Shown here: positions 49,690 to 56,958 of the stretch, one piece after another | How positions within the stretch are numbered: position 1 is the stretch's first letter | How the letters are laid out: each line of letters starts with the position of its first letter | Assembly: GCA_017427265.1 (NCBI GenBank) | Contig: JAFRTG010000019.1 | Coordinates: 1-64,000, forward strand | DNA: 64,000 nucleotides | Origin: Oscillospiraceae bacterium | Lineage (GTDB): Bacteria > Bacillota > Clostridia > Oscillospirales > Ruminococcaceae | Direction of reading: 5' to 3' | Position numbers and translations under genes: made by a program | Notes under the pieces: generated by a model | What the model was told of the DNA's origin: nothing | The model's input: only the letters and a program-made list of their open reading frames with translations | Database searches by the model: none

Positions 49690-50214
49690 ATGCACCCGAT
49701 CGCGCATTTCCGCACTGTCCAGCGGCACCGGCATATGGTGCTGCGGCACTGCATCAAGGCAGGCATCCCGCTGCAGGGATTGCTTCACGATCTTTCCAAG
49801 TTCACGCCGGCTGAATTTATCCCCGGCATGATGTATTATCAGGGCACGCGCAGCCCCAATGAGGAGGAACGCGAACGCTACGGCTATTCCTCTGCGTGGA
49901 TGCACCACAAGGGCAGAAACCGGCATCACTTTGAATACTGGAATGACCTCAACCCGAAGTCCAAGGTCTACGAGCCGGTCGAGATGCCGACGCGCTATCT
50001 CATCGAGATGTTCTGCGACCGCGTTGCCGCAAGCAAGATCTACCGCGGAGACAAATATCAGGACTGCGATCCGCTGAATTATTATCTGCAGGGCATGGAG
50101 CACAAGCGTCCGATTCATCCGAAAACCGCGAAAAAGCTGCACTTCCTGCTCAAAATGCTCGCTGAAAAGGGCGAGGATGCAACCTTTGCCTATATCCGCC
50201 GCATGAGAAAATAA
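49690..50214 (+). CDS. DUF5662 family protein (HD-like)
   Basis: A 174-residue protein with several conserved His/Asp groups: HRHMVLRHCIKAGI, LLHDLSKFTPAEF and AWMHHKGRNRHHFEYW. This is the DUF5662 pattern, which recalls an HD-type metal phosphohydrolase (the HD pair in LLHDLSK), although enzymatic activity has not been shown for the family to my knowledge. No signal peptide. It has its own promoter and a terminator shared with the convergent LRR gene. Confidence 0.82.
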   Translation: MHPIAHFRTVQRHRHMVLRHCIKAGIPLQGLLHDLSKFTPAEFIPGMMYYQGTRSPNEEERERYGYSSAWMHHKGRNRHHFEYWNDLNPKSKVYEPVEMPTRYLIEMFCDRVAASKIYRGDKYQDCDPLNYYLQGMEHKRPIHPKTAKKLHFLLKMLAEKGEDATFAYIRRMRK

Positions 50215-50235
50215 AGATGATAAGTGAGAAAAAAC

Positions 50236-50275
50236 AAATCCGCCGATGTGCAGAACACCGGCGGATTTCGTTTTA
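50236..50275. terminator. Terminator between convergent DUF5662 and LRR genes
   Basis: AAATCCGCCG (50236-50245) pairs with CGGCGGATTT (50259-50268), followed by CGTTTT; A-rich on the other side, so probably bidirectional. Confidence 0.82.
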
Positions 50276-50287
50276 TTCGCATTTGCA

Positions 50288-51433
50288 TTATTTGTTCAGA
50301 ATGATCTGCTTGATGCGCGAGAAATCGGAGGCATCCAGCTTGCTGTCCTTGTTGAGATCGGCGATCTTCGCCTGATCTTCGGTCAGCGTGCCGGTCGTCA
50401 GCAGATATTTCAGCAGCATTCCGGCATCGGTGCGGTCGCACTGGCCGTCTGCGTTGATGTCACCCGCGACCTCCTCCATCGGCTGATGGCTCTCATCAAA
50501 CACAATATTCGCTCGCTTCAGGAATGCATCATCCGAGGATTTCTGCACGCTGTTCCAGGCAGACTGATTGCCGTAGAACGTAATTGTAGCGGTGGCGGTG
50601 TTATCTATGAACGCACCTCCATCAATCGACTTCAGCTTGCCGGAAATTTTCAGATCCGTCAGCTTATTGCAGGATCCGAACGCGCCCCATCCGATTGTTT
50701 CGGCACCGTTCAGCTCTGCGGAGGTCAGGTTCGAGCAGTACCAGAATGTGTCTTCGCAAATATTCGTCACGCTCGACGGAATCACGATCGAGGTGATCTT
50801 CTCATTTTTGGAGAACGCACTTCCAGCGATATATTTGACGCCGGACGGAATCGTCACCTTACCGGTACAGGTACGGCCGTCCACCACAGCACCGTTGACA
50901 ATCACCAGCGGATCCTTTTTGCGCTGTGCTTCCAGCCACGGCGTATTGTCAAATGAGTATTCGCTCGTCTCAACAAGATGATCCGGGAAGTTCACCTCGC
51001 TCAGTGATTTGCATGATTCAAATGTACGGAGTTTCATTCTTTTCAGGCTGTCCGGAAGCGTCACCGAGGTAAGATTGTCGCAGTAGCCGAATGCATACAT
51101 GCCGATTTCTTCAATCGTATCCGGAAATACAATGCTCTTGATACCGGTCATCTGATATGCATACATGCCAATCGCGGTTACCGGAAGATTGTCAATCGAC
51201 GACGGAATCTCAAGTGTATCCTTCACCGATTTGCTGCCGAGAAGCACAATGTGATCCGCATACTTCTGATAGGAATATGTGCCGTTGTCCTCATACGTAA
51301 AATCGTCCTCTGCATACGCTGTGAGCGGTGCCGCAGAGAACATGCCCTTTCCTGCTGCTGCCGGTACACCGGCTGTCAGCATGACCGCGGCCAAAAACGC
51401 TGCGGCCTTCATAACACTTTTGCTTGTTTTCAT
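50288..51433 (-). CDS. Secreted BspA-type LRR protein with C-terminal dockerin
   Basis: The ATG at 51433 follows GGAGGGG. The 381-residue protein has a signal peptide (to about residue 40, ending near LTAYAED), six or more BspA-type (TpLRR) repeats (for example FPDTIEEIGMYAFGYCDNLTSVTLPDSL), and a dockerin at about 322-381 (GDINADGQCDRTDAG and ADLNKDSKLDASDFS). BspA repeats usually bind proteins or surfaces, and the dockerin would fix it to a cohesin. It is probably the intact relative of the broken gene at 40349. Its leader holds a 22-base perfect palindrome. Confidence 0.88.
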   Translation of the reverse strand: MKTSKSVMKAAAFLAAVMLTAGVPAAAGKGMFSAAPLTAYAEDDFTYEDNGTYSYQKYADHIVLLGSKSVKDTLEIPSSIDNLPVTAIGMYAYQMTGIKSIVFPDTIEEIGMYAFGYCDNLTSVTLPDSLKRMKLRTFESCKSLSEVNFPDHLVETSEYSFDNTPWLEAQRKKDPLVIVNGAVVDGRTCTGKVTIPSGVKYIAGSAFSKNEKITSIVIPSSVTNICEDTFWYCSNLTSAELNGAETIGWGAFGSCNKLTDLKISGKLKSIDGGAFIDNTATATITFYGNQSAWNSVQKSSDDAFLKRANIVFDESHQPMEEVAGDINADGQCDRTDAGMLLKYLLTTGTLTEDQAKIADLNKDSKLDASDFSRIKQIILNK

Positions 51434-51466
51434 ATTTTCCCCTCCTGTAATTTTAACCGTTCTGCA

Positions 51467-51488
51467 AACCTGCCGGTACCGGCAGGTT
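51467..51488 (-). promoter_or_regulatory. Perfect 22-base palindrome in the LRR-dockerin leader
   Basis: AACCTGCCGGT is followed immediately by its reverse complement. It lies between promoter and ribosome site, so it could be an operator or a leader hairpin; no T-run follows. Confidence 0.6.
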
Positions 51489-51523
51489 ATTCTGCTTTCC
51501 TCCGTGCAGAACACTGCATCTCT

Positions 51524-51552
51524 ATTATACACGATTATTCTGAGAAAGTCAA
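51524..51552 (-). promoter_or_regulatory. Promoter of the LRR-dockerin gene
   Basis: Minus-strand TTGACT (51552-51547) and TATAAT (51529-51524) with a 17-base spacer. Confidence 0.78.
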
Positions 51553-51670
51553 TCACAAAAAAGTACAACTTTTACAAACCTCATCAGATTTTTACCCGGT
51601 ATGCAGCAGAGATTCGTTTTTCATCTCGATTCGGATAAAAGATATCCGTCTGCATCCTGCTGAAGCCATA

Positions 51671-51881
51671 TTGACACGCACGGAATTTCGTGTTAAAATC
51701 AACTTGTATGAAAGAAAATTGCGATAAGGAAACCGGAAGCGTTCCGCAACTGATCGGGCAGCATTCTGAGCTGACAAATGCAGAACCGAACCGTTTTTCT
51801 GACTGCTGCGGAACAGCACCGCTTTCATTCCAGACAAAACACAGCCTTGATCTCTCTGACAGATTCAAGGCTGTGTTTTTT
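51671..51881 (+). ncRNA. Candidate small RNA gene with promoter and terminator
   Basis: TTGACA (51671-51676) and TAAAAT (51694-51699) with a 17-base spacer predict a transcript from about 51706. A long hairpin, AAACACAGCCTTGA paired with TCAAGGCTGTGTTTT (about 51838-51879), with a T-run ends it after about 175 bases. Between them are nested pairings: ATGAAAG (51708-51714) with CTTTCAT (51822-51828), GTTCCGCA (51741-51748) with TGCGGAAC (51807-51814), and GCATT with AATGC (51761-51781). No gene follows on this strand and no ribosome site precedes the only frame. The terminator also serves the minus-strand sortase gene. Confidence 0.6.
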
Positions 51882-52548
51882 ACGTTTCTTTTTCATCTGT
51901 TTCTTCCGTGATCCGGTCCGCACGGACGGTCACGCGGCTTTGTCCGCTCAGGGTACAGGTATACAGCGTCAGATCCCAGTCCTCGGCACTGCCGCTGAAC
52001 ATCTGCGCGACATCCTGTCCGGCGATCACTTCCATAAAGGAAACGGCATATTCATGCTTTTTTCCGGCAGCATCCGTAAAGATGATCGGATCACCGGCTG
52101 TCAGTTCACCGATTCTGCCGAAATGCGATGCATAATTATGCGCTGCAATAATCAGGTCATTGGTCTCCGCAGAGCCGCTGTAGCGGCAGGGCGTTTTTTT
52201 CAGTGCAGGATAGCTCCAGCTGCTTTGAACAGGCAGTTCGATTTCCAGCGCCGGCAGCTCCAGATAACCGCAGTAAGCTGCGTCATCGAGCAGAATCTCA
52301 GCAGACGCTTCACTGCTTTCCGGTGCAGCCCCGTATTCTGCAAAGAGATCCGGTGCAGTATCCGCCGCACTGTCCGGTGCGCTGTCAGCAGGCGCTTCCG
52401 GAATGCGTTCCTTCAGCGTGCTGAGAACCGCGCCCGCATACTGCGCCGCATCTTTGCTCTCCTGAATATTATTCACGCAGAGAACGCCTGCAGAGAGAAT
52501 CATCAGAAGGCCAAGCAATACAACGAGCTTCCATGTATTATTCTTCAT
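51880..52548 (-). CDS. Sortase (not class C) of the left pilus operon
   Basis: The ATG at 52548 lies inside the end of the pilin gene (11-base overlap); no separate ribosome site is clear, so it is probably translationally coupled. The 222-residue protein has one N-terminal membrane segment (about 7-25), an acidic Ala/Pro spacer (50-85) and a sortase core with His137 (AAHNYASHFG), Cys198 (LYTCT) and Arg205 (GQSRVTVRA). It lacks the C-terminal membrane segment and lid of class C, so it may be a housekeeping or class B/D-like enzyme that anchors the finished pilus. It is the last gene of the left pilus operon. Confidence 0.83.
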   Translation of the reverse strand: MKNNTWKLVVLLGLLMILSAGVLCVNNIQESKDAAQYAGAVLSTLKERIPEAPADSAPDSAADTAPDLFAEYGAAPESSEASAEILLDDAAYCGYLELPALEIELPVQSSWSYPALKKTPCRYSGSAETNDLIIAAHNYASHFGRIGELTAGDPIIFTDAAGKKHEYAVSFMEVIAGQDVAQMFSGSAEDWDLTLYTCTLSGQSRVTVRADRITEETDEKET

Positions 52549-53524
52549 GCTTTTTCTTTCCCGCACGCATGGAAATGCCTGCACCGACCAGCAGCACGCC
52601 GCCGAGCGAAAGCGGCAGCACCGGCCACCAGAGCTGACCCGTCTGCACGAGCTTGTTCGGCGGAGCCGTCGTCACGGTTGTAACCGTTGATGCAGCTGTT
52701 GTTCCGGTTCCGGGCGGCGCTGTGGTTTCCGCCGTTTCGGAATCAGAGTTCTGAATCACAAACTGCGTGCTGTTATAGTCAATCATGACCTTATACGGCA
52801 CAGGAATATCCCGTTCTGCGACAGTCCATTCGGCGTCGTCATCCAGTGCAGTCCACGAATACGTCCAGCTGTTTTCTTCGTTCAGGGTCGCTGTTTTATT
52901 CAGCGCACCGTCTTTATACAGATCGACAGTCAGGCTGTCAGGACGCTTCTGATACCGGTTGTCGTCATCATTCCAGACCTTTTTGACTGTCAGCTTTTTC
53001 TCATCGCCGGAGAGCAGCGTGAAATAAAATTTCGGGTATGCGTCGTAGTCAATCGAAGCATCCGCGTCTCTGATTTCGATCAGCATTGTGGACGGGAAAT
53101 AACAGGTTTCGCCCACCTGCAGATTCTTTCCGTCTGCAAGGTAGAGGCCGTTTTCCAGTCCGCCGAATGCCAGCTCGCCGGCAGTACCGGTCTTTCCCTG
53201 TGCAATCGGCTGCACGCCTGCTGAAATGAGATAGCTTTCAACTGTCTTTGCAGCAGTATCAATCGTATCCGGAGAAAGGTCGCCGAGATCCATGCTGTAT
53301 CCGGAAAGCGCAGGGATAAATGCAATCTCCGAACCGTCCCGTTCTCCGACCCGGTAGAGCTTCCATTCCATTCCGCTGAGAATCGTTCCGTCCTGCCGGC
53401 AGATCAGCGTAATGGTTTTATCGGCAGCAGCAGCGGCCTTTCCGCCCGGCTGCATCATCAGCAGCACAGGCATTCCCGCAAGCAGCAGCGCCAGCCGTGC
53501 TTTTTTCCTGGTTTCCGGCATCAT
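52538..53524 (-). CDS. Pilin with Cna-B domain and LVQTG sorting signal
   Basis: A 328-residue surface protein. Signal peptide 1-34, an N-terminal pilin domain (about 36-170) with a pilin-type YPK (163-165), and a Cna-B domain (about 178-258: KKLTVKKVWNDDDNRYQKRPDSLTVDLYKDG). A Thr/Pro linker (265-290) precedes a sorting signal LVQTG (292-296), a hydrophobic stretch and a basic tail. LVQTG differs from the usual LPxTG in having Val in place of Pro. Two sortase genes flank it, so it is likely polymerised by the class C enzyme through Lys165 and anchored by the other. Assignment as the shaft subunit is inferred. Confidence 0.8.
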   Translation of the reverse strand: MMPETRKKARLALLLAGMPVLLMMQPGGKAAAAADKTITLICRQDGTILSGMEWKLYRVGERDGSEIAFIPALSGYSMDLGDLSPDTIDTAAKTVESYLISAGVQPIAQGKTGTAGELAFGGLENGLYLADGKNLQVGETCYFPSTMLIEIRDADASIDYDAYPKFYFTLLSGDEKKLTVKKVWNDDDNRYQKRPDSLTVDLYKDGALNKTATLNEENSWTYSWTALDDDAEWTVAERDIPVPYKVMIDYNSTQFVIQNSDSETAETTAPPGTGTTAASTVTTVTTAPPNKLVQTGQLWWPVLPLSLGGVLLVGAGISMRAGKKKHEE

Positions 53525-53527
53525 GAA

Positions 53528-54436
53528 TCACCCGTCCTTTCCTTTTTCATCCAGTTCCTTTTGAACCGTATAAGCTGAATGGTACCGTTTTCCGCTGCGT
53601 TTTCCGCTCAGTGACCAATATATAATCAGAATCACGGCAAGCGGCACAATGAGGAACGGCAAAGCTGTCATATTATCAATGAGGATCGCGTCGGCCGGAA
53701 TCCGGATCCGATGTGCTTCCGCATCCTCATCTTCGGCGGCAACTGTATCAATCCGGTGACCTCTGACCAGCAGTCTGTGCGTATTGATGCCGTAGGGCGT
53801 ACAGGTCATCAGCGTCACGAGGTCTTTTCCGGGTTCGGGGCGAAGTGCGTCCGTCTCATACGGGAGTACAACAGAGATCTTGTCAACCTCATAGGTAAAG
53901 ATATCGTCCAGAATCGAAATGCTGAACTGATCGTCCTCCGTCAGCTGATCGAGCTCCGTAAAGAGCTTGGCAGAGGGCAGGCCTCTGTGCGCGGAGATCA
54001 CGGAATGACAGCCCGCGCCGCCGACCGGAAGCGAGGTACCCTCCAGATGTCCGACGGCAATATTGAGCACCTCAGGGCTTGTGCCGTGATAAACAGGCAG
54101 ATGCACCCCGATCTTCGGAATATCAATATATCCGATGATGCCGGTTCCCGGCACATCCAGAATACTGCTGTAATCCGGAATCGTCTCATGCTCTGCAAAC
54201 GGATCGCTCAGCTTCGCCAGCGCGGAATTGTAGGCGTGTGCCTGCTCCAGCATCGCCTCCTTTTCCGATGTATCCAGCACGCCGACGGCTTTGTTATAGT
54301 TATCAATGACTCTGGTCTGTCTCTGCTCATTCCACCAGTTGCTGAATGCCGGATACAGAAAAATGGCAATTCCGAGCAGCATGACGAAAATAAGAGCAAG
54401 GGTCAGCAGAATCTCCGAGGCTTTTTTTTTACGCAT
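53528..54436 (-). CDS. srtC: Class C (pilus-assembly) sortase
   Basis: A 302-residue enzyme with membrane segments at both ends (about 8-30 and 255-275), the class C topology. The active-site lid is Asp78-Pro79-Phe80 in KLSDPF, and the catalytic residues are His150 (SAHRGLP), Cys212 (LMTCTPYG) and Arg221 (NTHRLLVRG). Class C sortases join pilin monomers by isopeptide bonds. It overlaps the signal peptidase gene by eight bases and precedes the LVQTG pilin by three bases, so all are one transcript. Confidence 0.95.
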   Translation of the reverse strand: MRKKKASEILLTLALIFVMLLGIAIFLYPAFSNWWNEQRQTRVIDNYNKAVGVLDTSEKEAMLEQAHAYNSALAKLSDPFAEHETIPDYSSILDVPGTGIIGYIDIPKIGVHLPVYHGTSPEVLNIAVGHLEGTSLPVGGAGCHSVISAHRGLPSAKLFTELDQLTEDDQFSISILDDIFTYEVDKISVVLPYETDALRPEPGKDLVTLMTCTPYGINTHRLLVRGHRIDTVAAEDEDAEAHRIRIPADAILIDNMTALPFLIVPLAVILIIYWSLSGKRSGKRYHSAYTVQKELDEKGKDG

Positions 54437-55028
54437 TGGGATTCACCAGCTGATGCGGCTGATCGAAGGGATACAGCCGGAACTGCACAACGCCGAGAAT
54501 GTTTTCGTCCGGCACACAGCCGAATACGGAATAACGGCTGTCTACGGAAGAGGCGCGGTTATCGCCCATGACAAACCAGCGGTTGTCCTTTACAGTATAC
54601 GGAAATTCGATATCGCATTCCCCGCGCACGGTTTCCGTGAGATACGGCTCATCCAGCAGCGTTCCGTTCACCGTGACATTTCCGTTTTCGTCCAGATCGA
54701 CCGTATCGCCCGCCACGGCAATGACGCGCTTCAGCAGGAGCTTTTTATTATAGTATAGTGCAATGATATCCCCGCGATTTGCGGTTTTCAGTTTGTTGCA
54801 CAGCACAATCTGGTTGCCGGACAGCGTCGGCTCCATGCTTGTGCCGGTCACGCGGACAACAGGAAGCAGCAGCCACGAAATCAGGATGACAGCCGCAGCG
54901 GCCTCCATGAGCGAAAGAAACGTGTTTTTGAGTGTCGCAGCAAACTGCTTCCGGTAGCGCCGGCGGTTCAGCTCCTTTCTGAACTGTTCCGCGGTCGGAA
55001 TCTGGTCAAGGCTTGTGAACTTATGCAT
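54429..55028 (-). CDS. lepB: Signal peptidase I of the left pilus operon
   Basis: The ATG at 55028 follows GGGGAAG. The 199-residue enzyme has a cytoplasmic N-terminus, one membrane segment (about 39-57), and the type I catalytic dyad Ser64 (GTSMEPTL) and Lys100 (LLKRVIAVAGD), with GDNRASSVDSRY as box E. It removes signal peptides after export. Its place in a pilus operon suggests a dedicated peptidase for pilin precursors. It overlaps both neighbours by eight bases. A related enzyme is encoded in the right arm at 56340. Confidence 0.93.
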   Translation of the reverse strand: MHKFTSLDQIPTAEQFRKELNRRRYRKQFAATLKNTFLSLMEAAAAVILISWLLLPVVRVTGTSMEPTLSGNQIVLCNKLKTANRGDIIALYYNKKLLLKRVIAVAGDTVDLDENGNVTVNGTLLDEPYLTETVRGECDIEFPYTVKDNRWFVMGDNRASSVDSRYSVFGCVPDENILGVVQFRLYPFDQPHQLVNPNA

Positions 55029-55188
55029 CGGCTTCCCCTTTGCTGTCACGCTCTCCGCCGGAAAGCAGGAGCACCTTTGCACGCAGTGCATCGTTCTGCT
55101 CCTTCAGCTCGTCAACTTCCTTTCTGAGATAGTAGAGCATTTCAATCAGGTCGTCTTTTTTGGATTTTCGCAATTCTTTATCAGTCAT
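55021..55188 (-). CDS. Small MTDKE-type coiled-coil protein, left arm
   Basis: The ATG at 55188 follows GGAGGG. The 55-residue protein (MTDKELRKSKKDDLIEMLYYL at its start) is predicted to be one amphipathic helix or coiled coil with no membrane segment. The first 20 residues are clearly related to the start of the plus-strand protein at 55814 (MTDKEFKRLRRSDLIEILYEY). Both are the first gene of a pilus operon, directly before a signal peptidase, so they may mark the assembly site or bind the peptidase. No known function. Confidence 0.75.
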   Translation of the reverse strand: MTDKELRKSKKDDLIEMLYYLRKEVDELKEQNDALRAKVLLLSGGERDSKGEADA

Positions 55189-55813
55189 AAATCCCTCCGG
55201 CGTTTTCCCGTCAGTCCGATGCAGATGCTTTCTCTTCCTATTATACAACGAAAGGGAAGGCAAGTCAACCAAAGAAGGAAAAAAAACGCCGGAATTCAAA
55301 AAAACTGTCATATCATATAATTTAGGCACCTGAAAATCGTGCACAATGCCCCAGATTCCCGCAAAAGCTTCTTAATATTTTCTTAAAATATTACCAATGG
55401 TATTTTACCGGGATATGAACACATTGCGGTACCTGACAAAAGCTGATAATCTGTATATCATTTTTCATTAAAACATCTCACGCAAAAATTGCTTTCCAAA
55501 ATGCGTTCCGTTTCTGACCCTTTCCACAAGAACGATAGACAAGTGTTGTGTAGTTTGCACTAAAATCAAATAACCCCTCAAAAAACCGCTAAAACAGATT
55601 GACAAACCGGACAGATGATGATATAATTAGATCATAAAAGAGATGGCAAGATAGTAATTATTATATATTCAAAAATACAATGTAATTTGAAACAAATTGC
55701 TGCTTTGCAGCCGGAGACCGCGAAATCCAAATTATGAAGTAAATATTAACTTATACATTTTGTAAATGCAAACGGATGCTTAAATTTAATATTATGCAAA
55801 ACAGGAGTTCCGC
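55189..55813. promoter_or_regulatory. Divergent control region of the two pilus operons
   Basis: No gene is seen in these 625 bases, which are A+T rich. The minus promoter is TTGACT (55268-55263) with TATAAT (55245-55240), spacer 17. The plus promoter is TTGACA (55599-55604) with TATAAT (55622-55627), spacer 17. The plus transcript then has a leader of about 180 bases with a GCTGC/GCAGC hairpin near 55700. The minus leader is only about 45 bases. I could not match the long leader to a named riboswitch. Confidence 0.75.
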
Positions 55814-56350
55814 ATGACAGATAAAGAATTCAAACGGCTGCGGCGCTCTGATCTGATCGAAATACTATATGAATATCAGCAGCGCGAAAAGGCACTGCAG
55901 GATGAGATTGCCGGGCTCAGAGCAAAGCTGGAATCCCGGGAACTGAAGCTCAAAAATGCAGGCTCGATCGCCGAAGCCGCTGTGAAGCTGAACGAACTGT
56001 TTGAAACAGCGCAGAAAACTGCGGATGATTACGTCGAACAGATCAGGCGGAATGCCGAACAGGAAATCAGAGAAATCAAAGAGGCTGCCGAACTGGAAGC
56101 AGCGGAGATTATCCGCAAAGCCAGAGAACAGTCCGGTACAGAAGCCGTACAGGCACCGACGCAATCCGCTGCGGAAGCCGAACCCGGACAGTTGCCGGAG
56201 CAGCCCGCTGCGGATGCTGTTCAGGTACAAACGGCGGAACAGGCTGCGGCAGCAATCGCGCAGTTCGAGTTTCCGAAAACAGCGTATGCTGCTGAAGGTC
56301 TGATGCAGAATCCGGCAGTCTTTGAAGGTGAAAAAGAATATGCAGGATAA
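55814..56350 (+). CDS. MTDKE-type coiled-coil protein, right arm
   Basis: A 178-residue cytoplasmic protein with ribosome site AGGAG. Residues 1-110 are strongly helical and coiled coil, including a DivIVA-like stretch (AAVKLNELFETAQKTADDYVEQIRRNAEQEIREIKEAAELEAAEIIRKAREQ). The rest is Ala/Gln/Pro/Glu-rich and probably disordered. The first 20 residues match the left-arm protein at 55021-55188. DivIVA-like helices often mark poles or division sites, so a role in placing pilus assembly is possible but is inference. It overlaps the signal peptidase gene by 11 bases. Confidence 0.75.
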   Translation: MTDKEFKRLRRSDLIEILYEYQQREKALQDEIAGLRAKLESRELKLKNAGSIAEAAVKLNELFETAQKTADDYVEQIRRNAEQEIREIKEAAELEAAEIIRKAREQSGTEAVQAPTQSAAEAEPGQLPEQPAADAVQVQTAEQAAAAIAQFEFPKTAYAAEGLMQNPAVFEGEKEYAG

Positions 56351-56918
56351 TCATCAGGAACCAATCATTGTTCCCTCTGAGGAACAGGTCGAATCCGAAC
56401 TCAACCGGATACGGTACCGGAAGAAATTTTTCCGGACTCTGCTGAATACCGTTGCCGTGCTGATCGTTGTCGCGGCGGCAGCAGTTCTGGTATCCACCAT
56501 CTTCATGCCGGTGATTCAGGTCTCAGGCGACAGCATGAGCCCGACCCTGAACGACGGCGACATTCTGGTTACATTTAACACCGATCATATTGAATACGGC
56601 GATTTGTGCTGCGTTTCATGGCAGAACAAAATGCTGCTCAAGCGTGTAATCGGACTGCCGGGCGATACGGTCTCCATCAGGGAGGACGGCAGCGTTTACG
56701 TCAACGGTACGCTTCTGGATGAACCCTATGTCATCGAGAAGAGTATCGGAGACTGCGAGATCTCATTCCCCTATGCGGTGCCCGATAATCAGATCTTTAT
56801 TCTCGGGGACAACCGGATACGCTCGGTTGACAGCCGGAACAAAGACATCGGCAGCATCACAAAGGAGCAGATCATCGGAAAGGTGCTGTTCAGAATCTGG
56901 CCGCTCGGCAGCAGCTGA
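56340..56918 (+). CDS. lepB: Signal peptidase I of the right pilus operon
   Basis: The ATG at 56340 lies within the end of the coiled-coil gene and is preceded by GAAGGTGA. The 192-residue enzyme has one membrane segment (about 38-56) and the dyad Ser65 (GDSMSPTL) and Lys101 (LLKRVIGLPGD), with GDNRIRSVDSRN as box E. It is clearly a paralogue of the left-arm enzyme, and the two even share the N-terminal LNRxRYRK string. It is placed directly before the giant tip adhesin, whose signal peptide it may process. Confidence 0.93.
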   Translation: MQDNHQEPIIVPSEEQVESELNRIRYRKKFFRTLLNTVAVLIVVAAAAVLVSTIFMPVIQVSGDSMSPTLNDGDILVTFNTDHIEYGDLCCVSWQNKMLLKRVIGLPGDTVSIREDGSVYVNGTLLDEPYVIEKSIGDCEISFPYAVPDNQIFILGDNRIRSVDSRNKDIGSITKEQIIGKVLFRIWPLGSS

Positions 56919-56958
56919 CTTTCAGAACACTTTTGACGAAAGGAGGAGCAGATTGCAG

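Noticed and set aside
56719-56958. An upstream extension of the tip adhesin into the signal peptidase gene
   Set aside because: It is out of frame with a well-supported signal peptidase and lacks a ribosome site; a signal peptide begins only at 56959.
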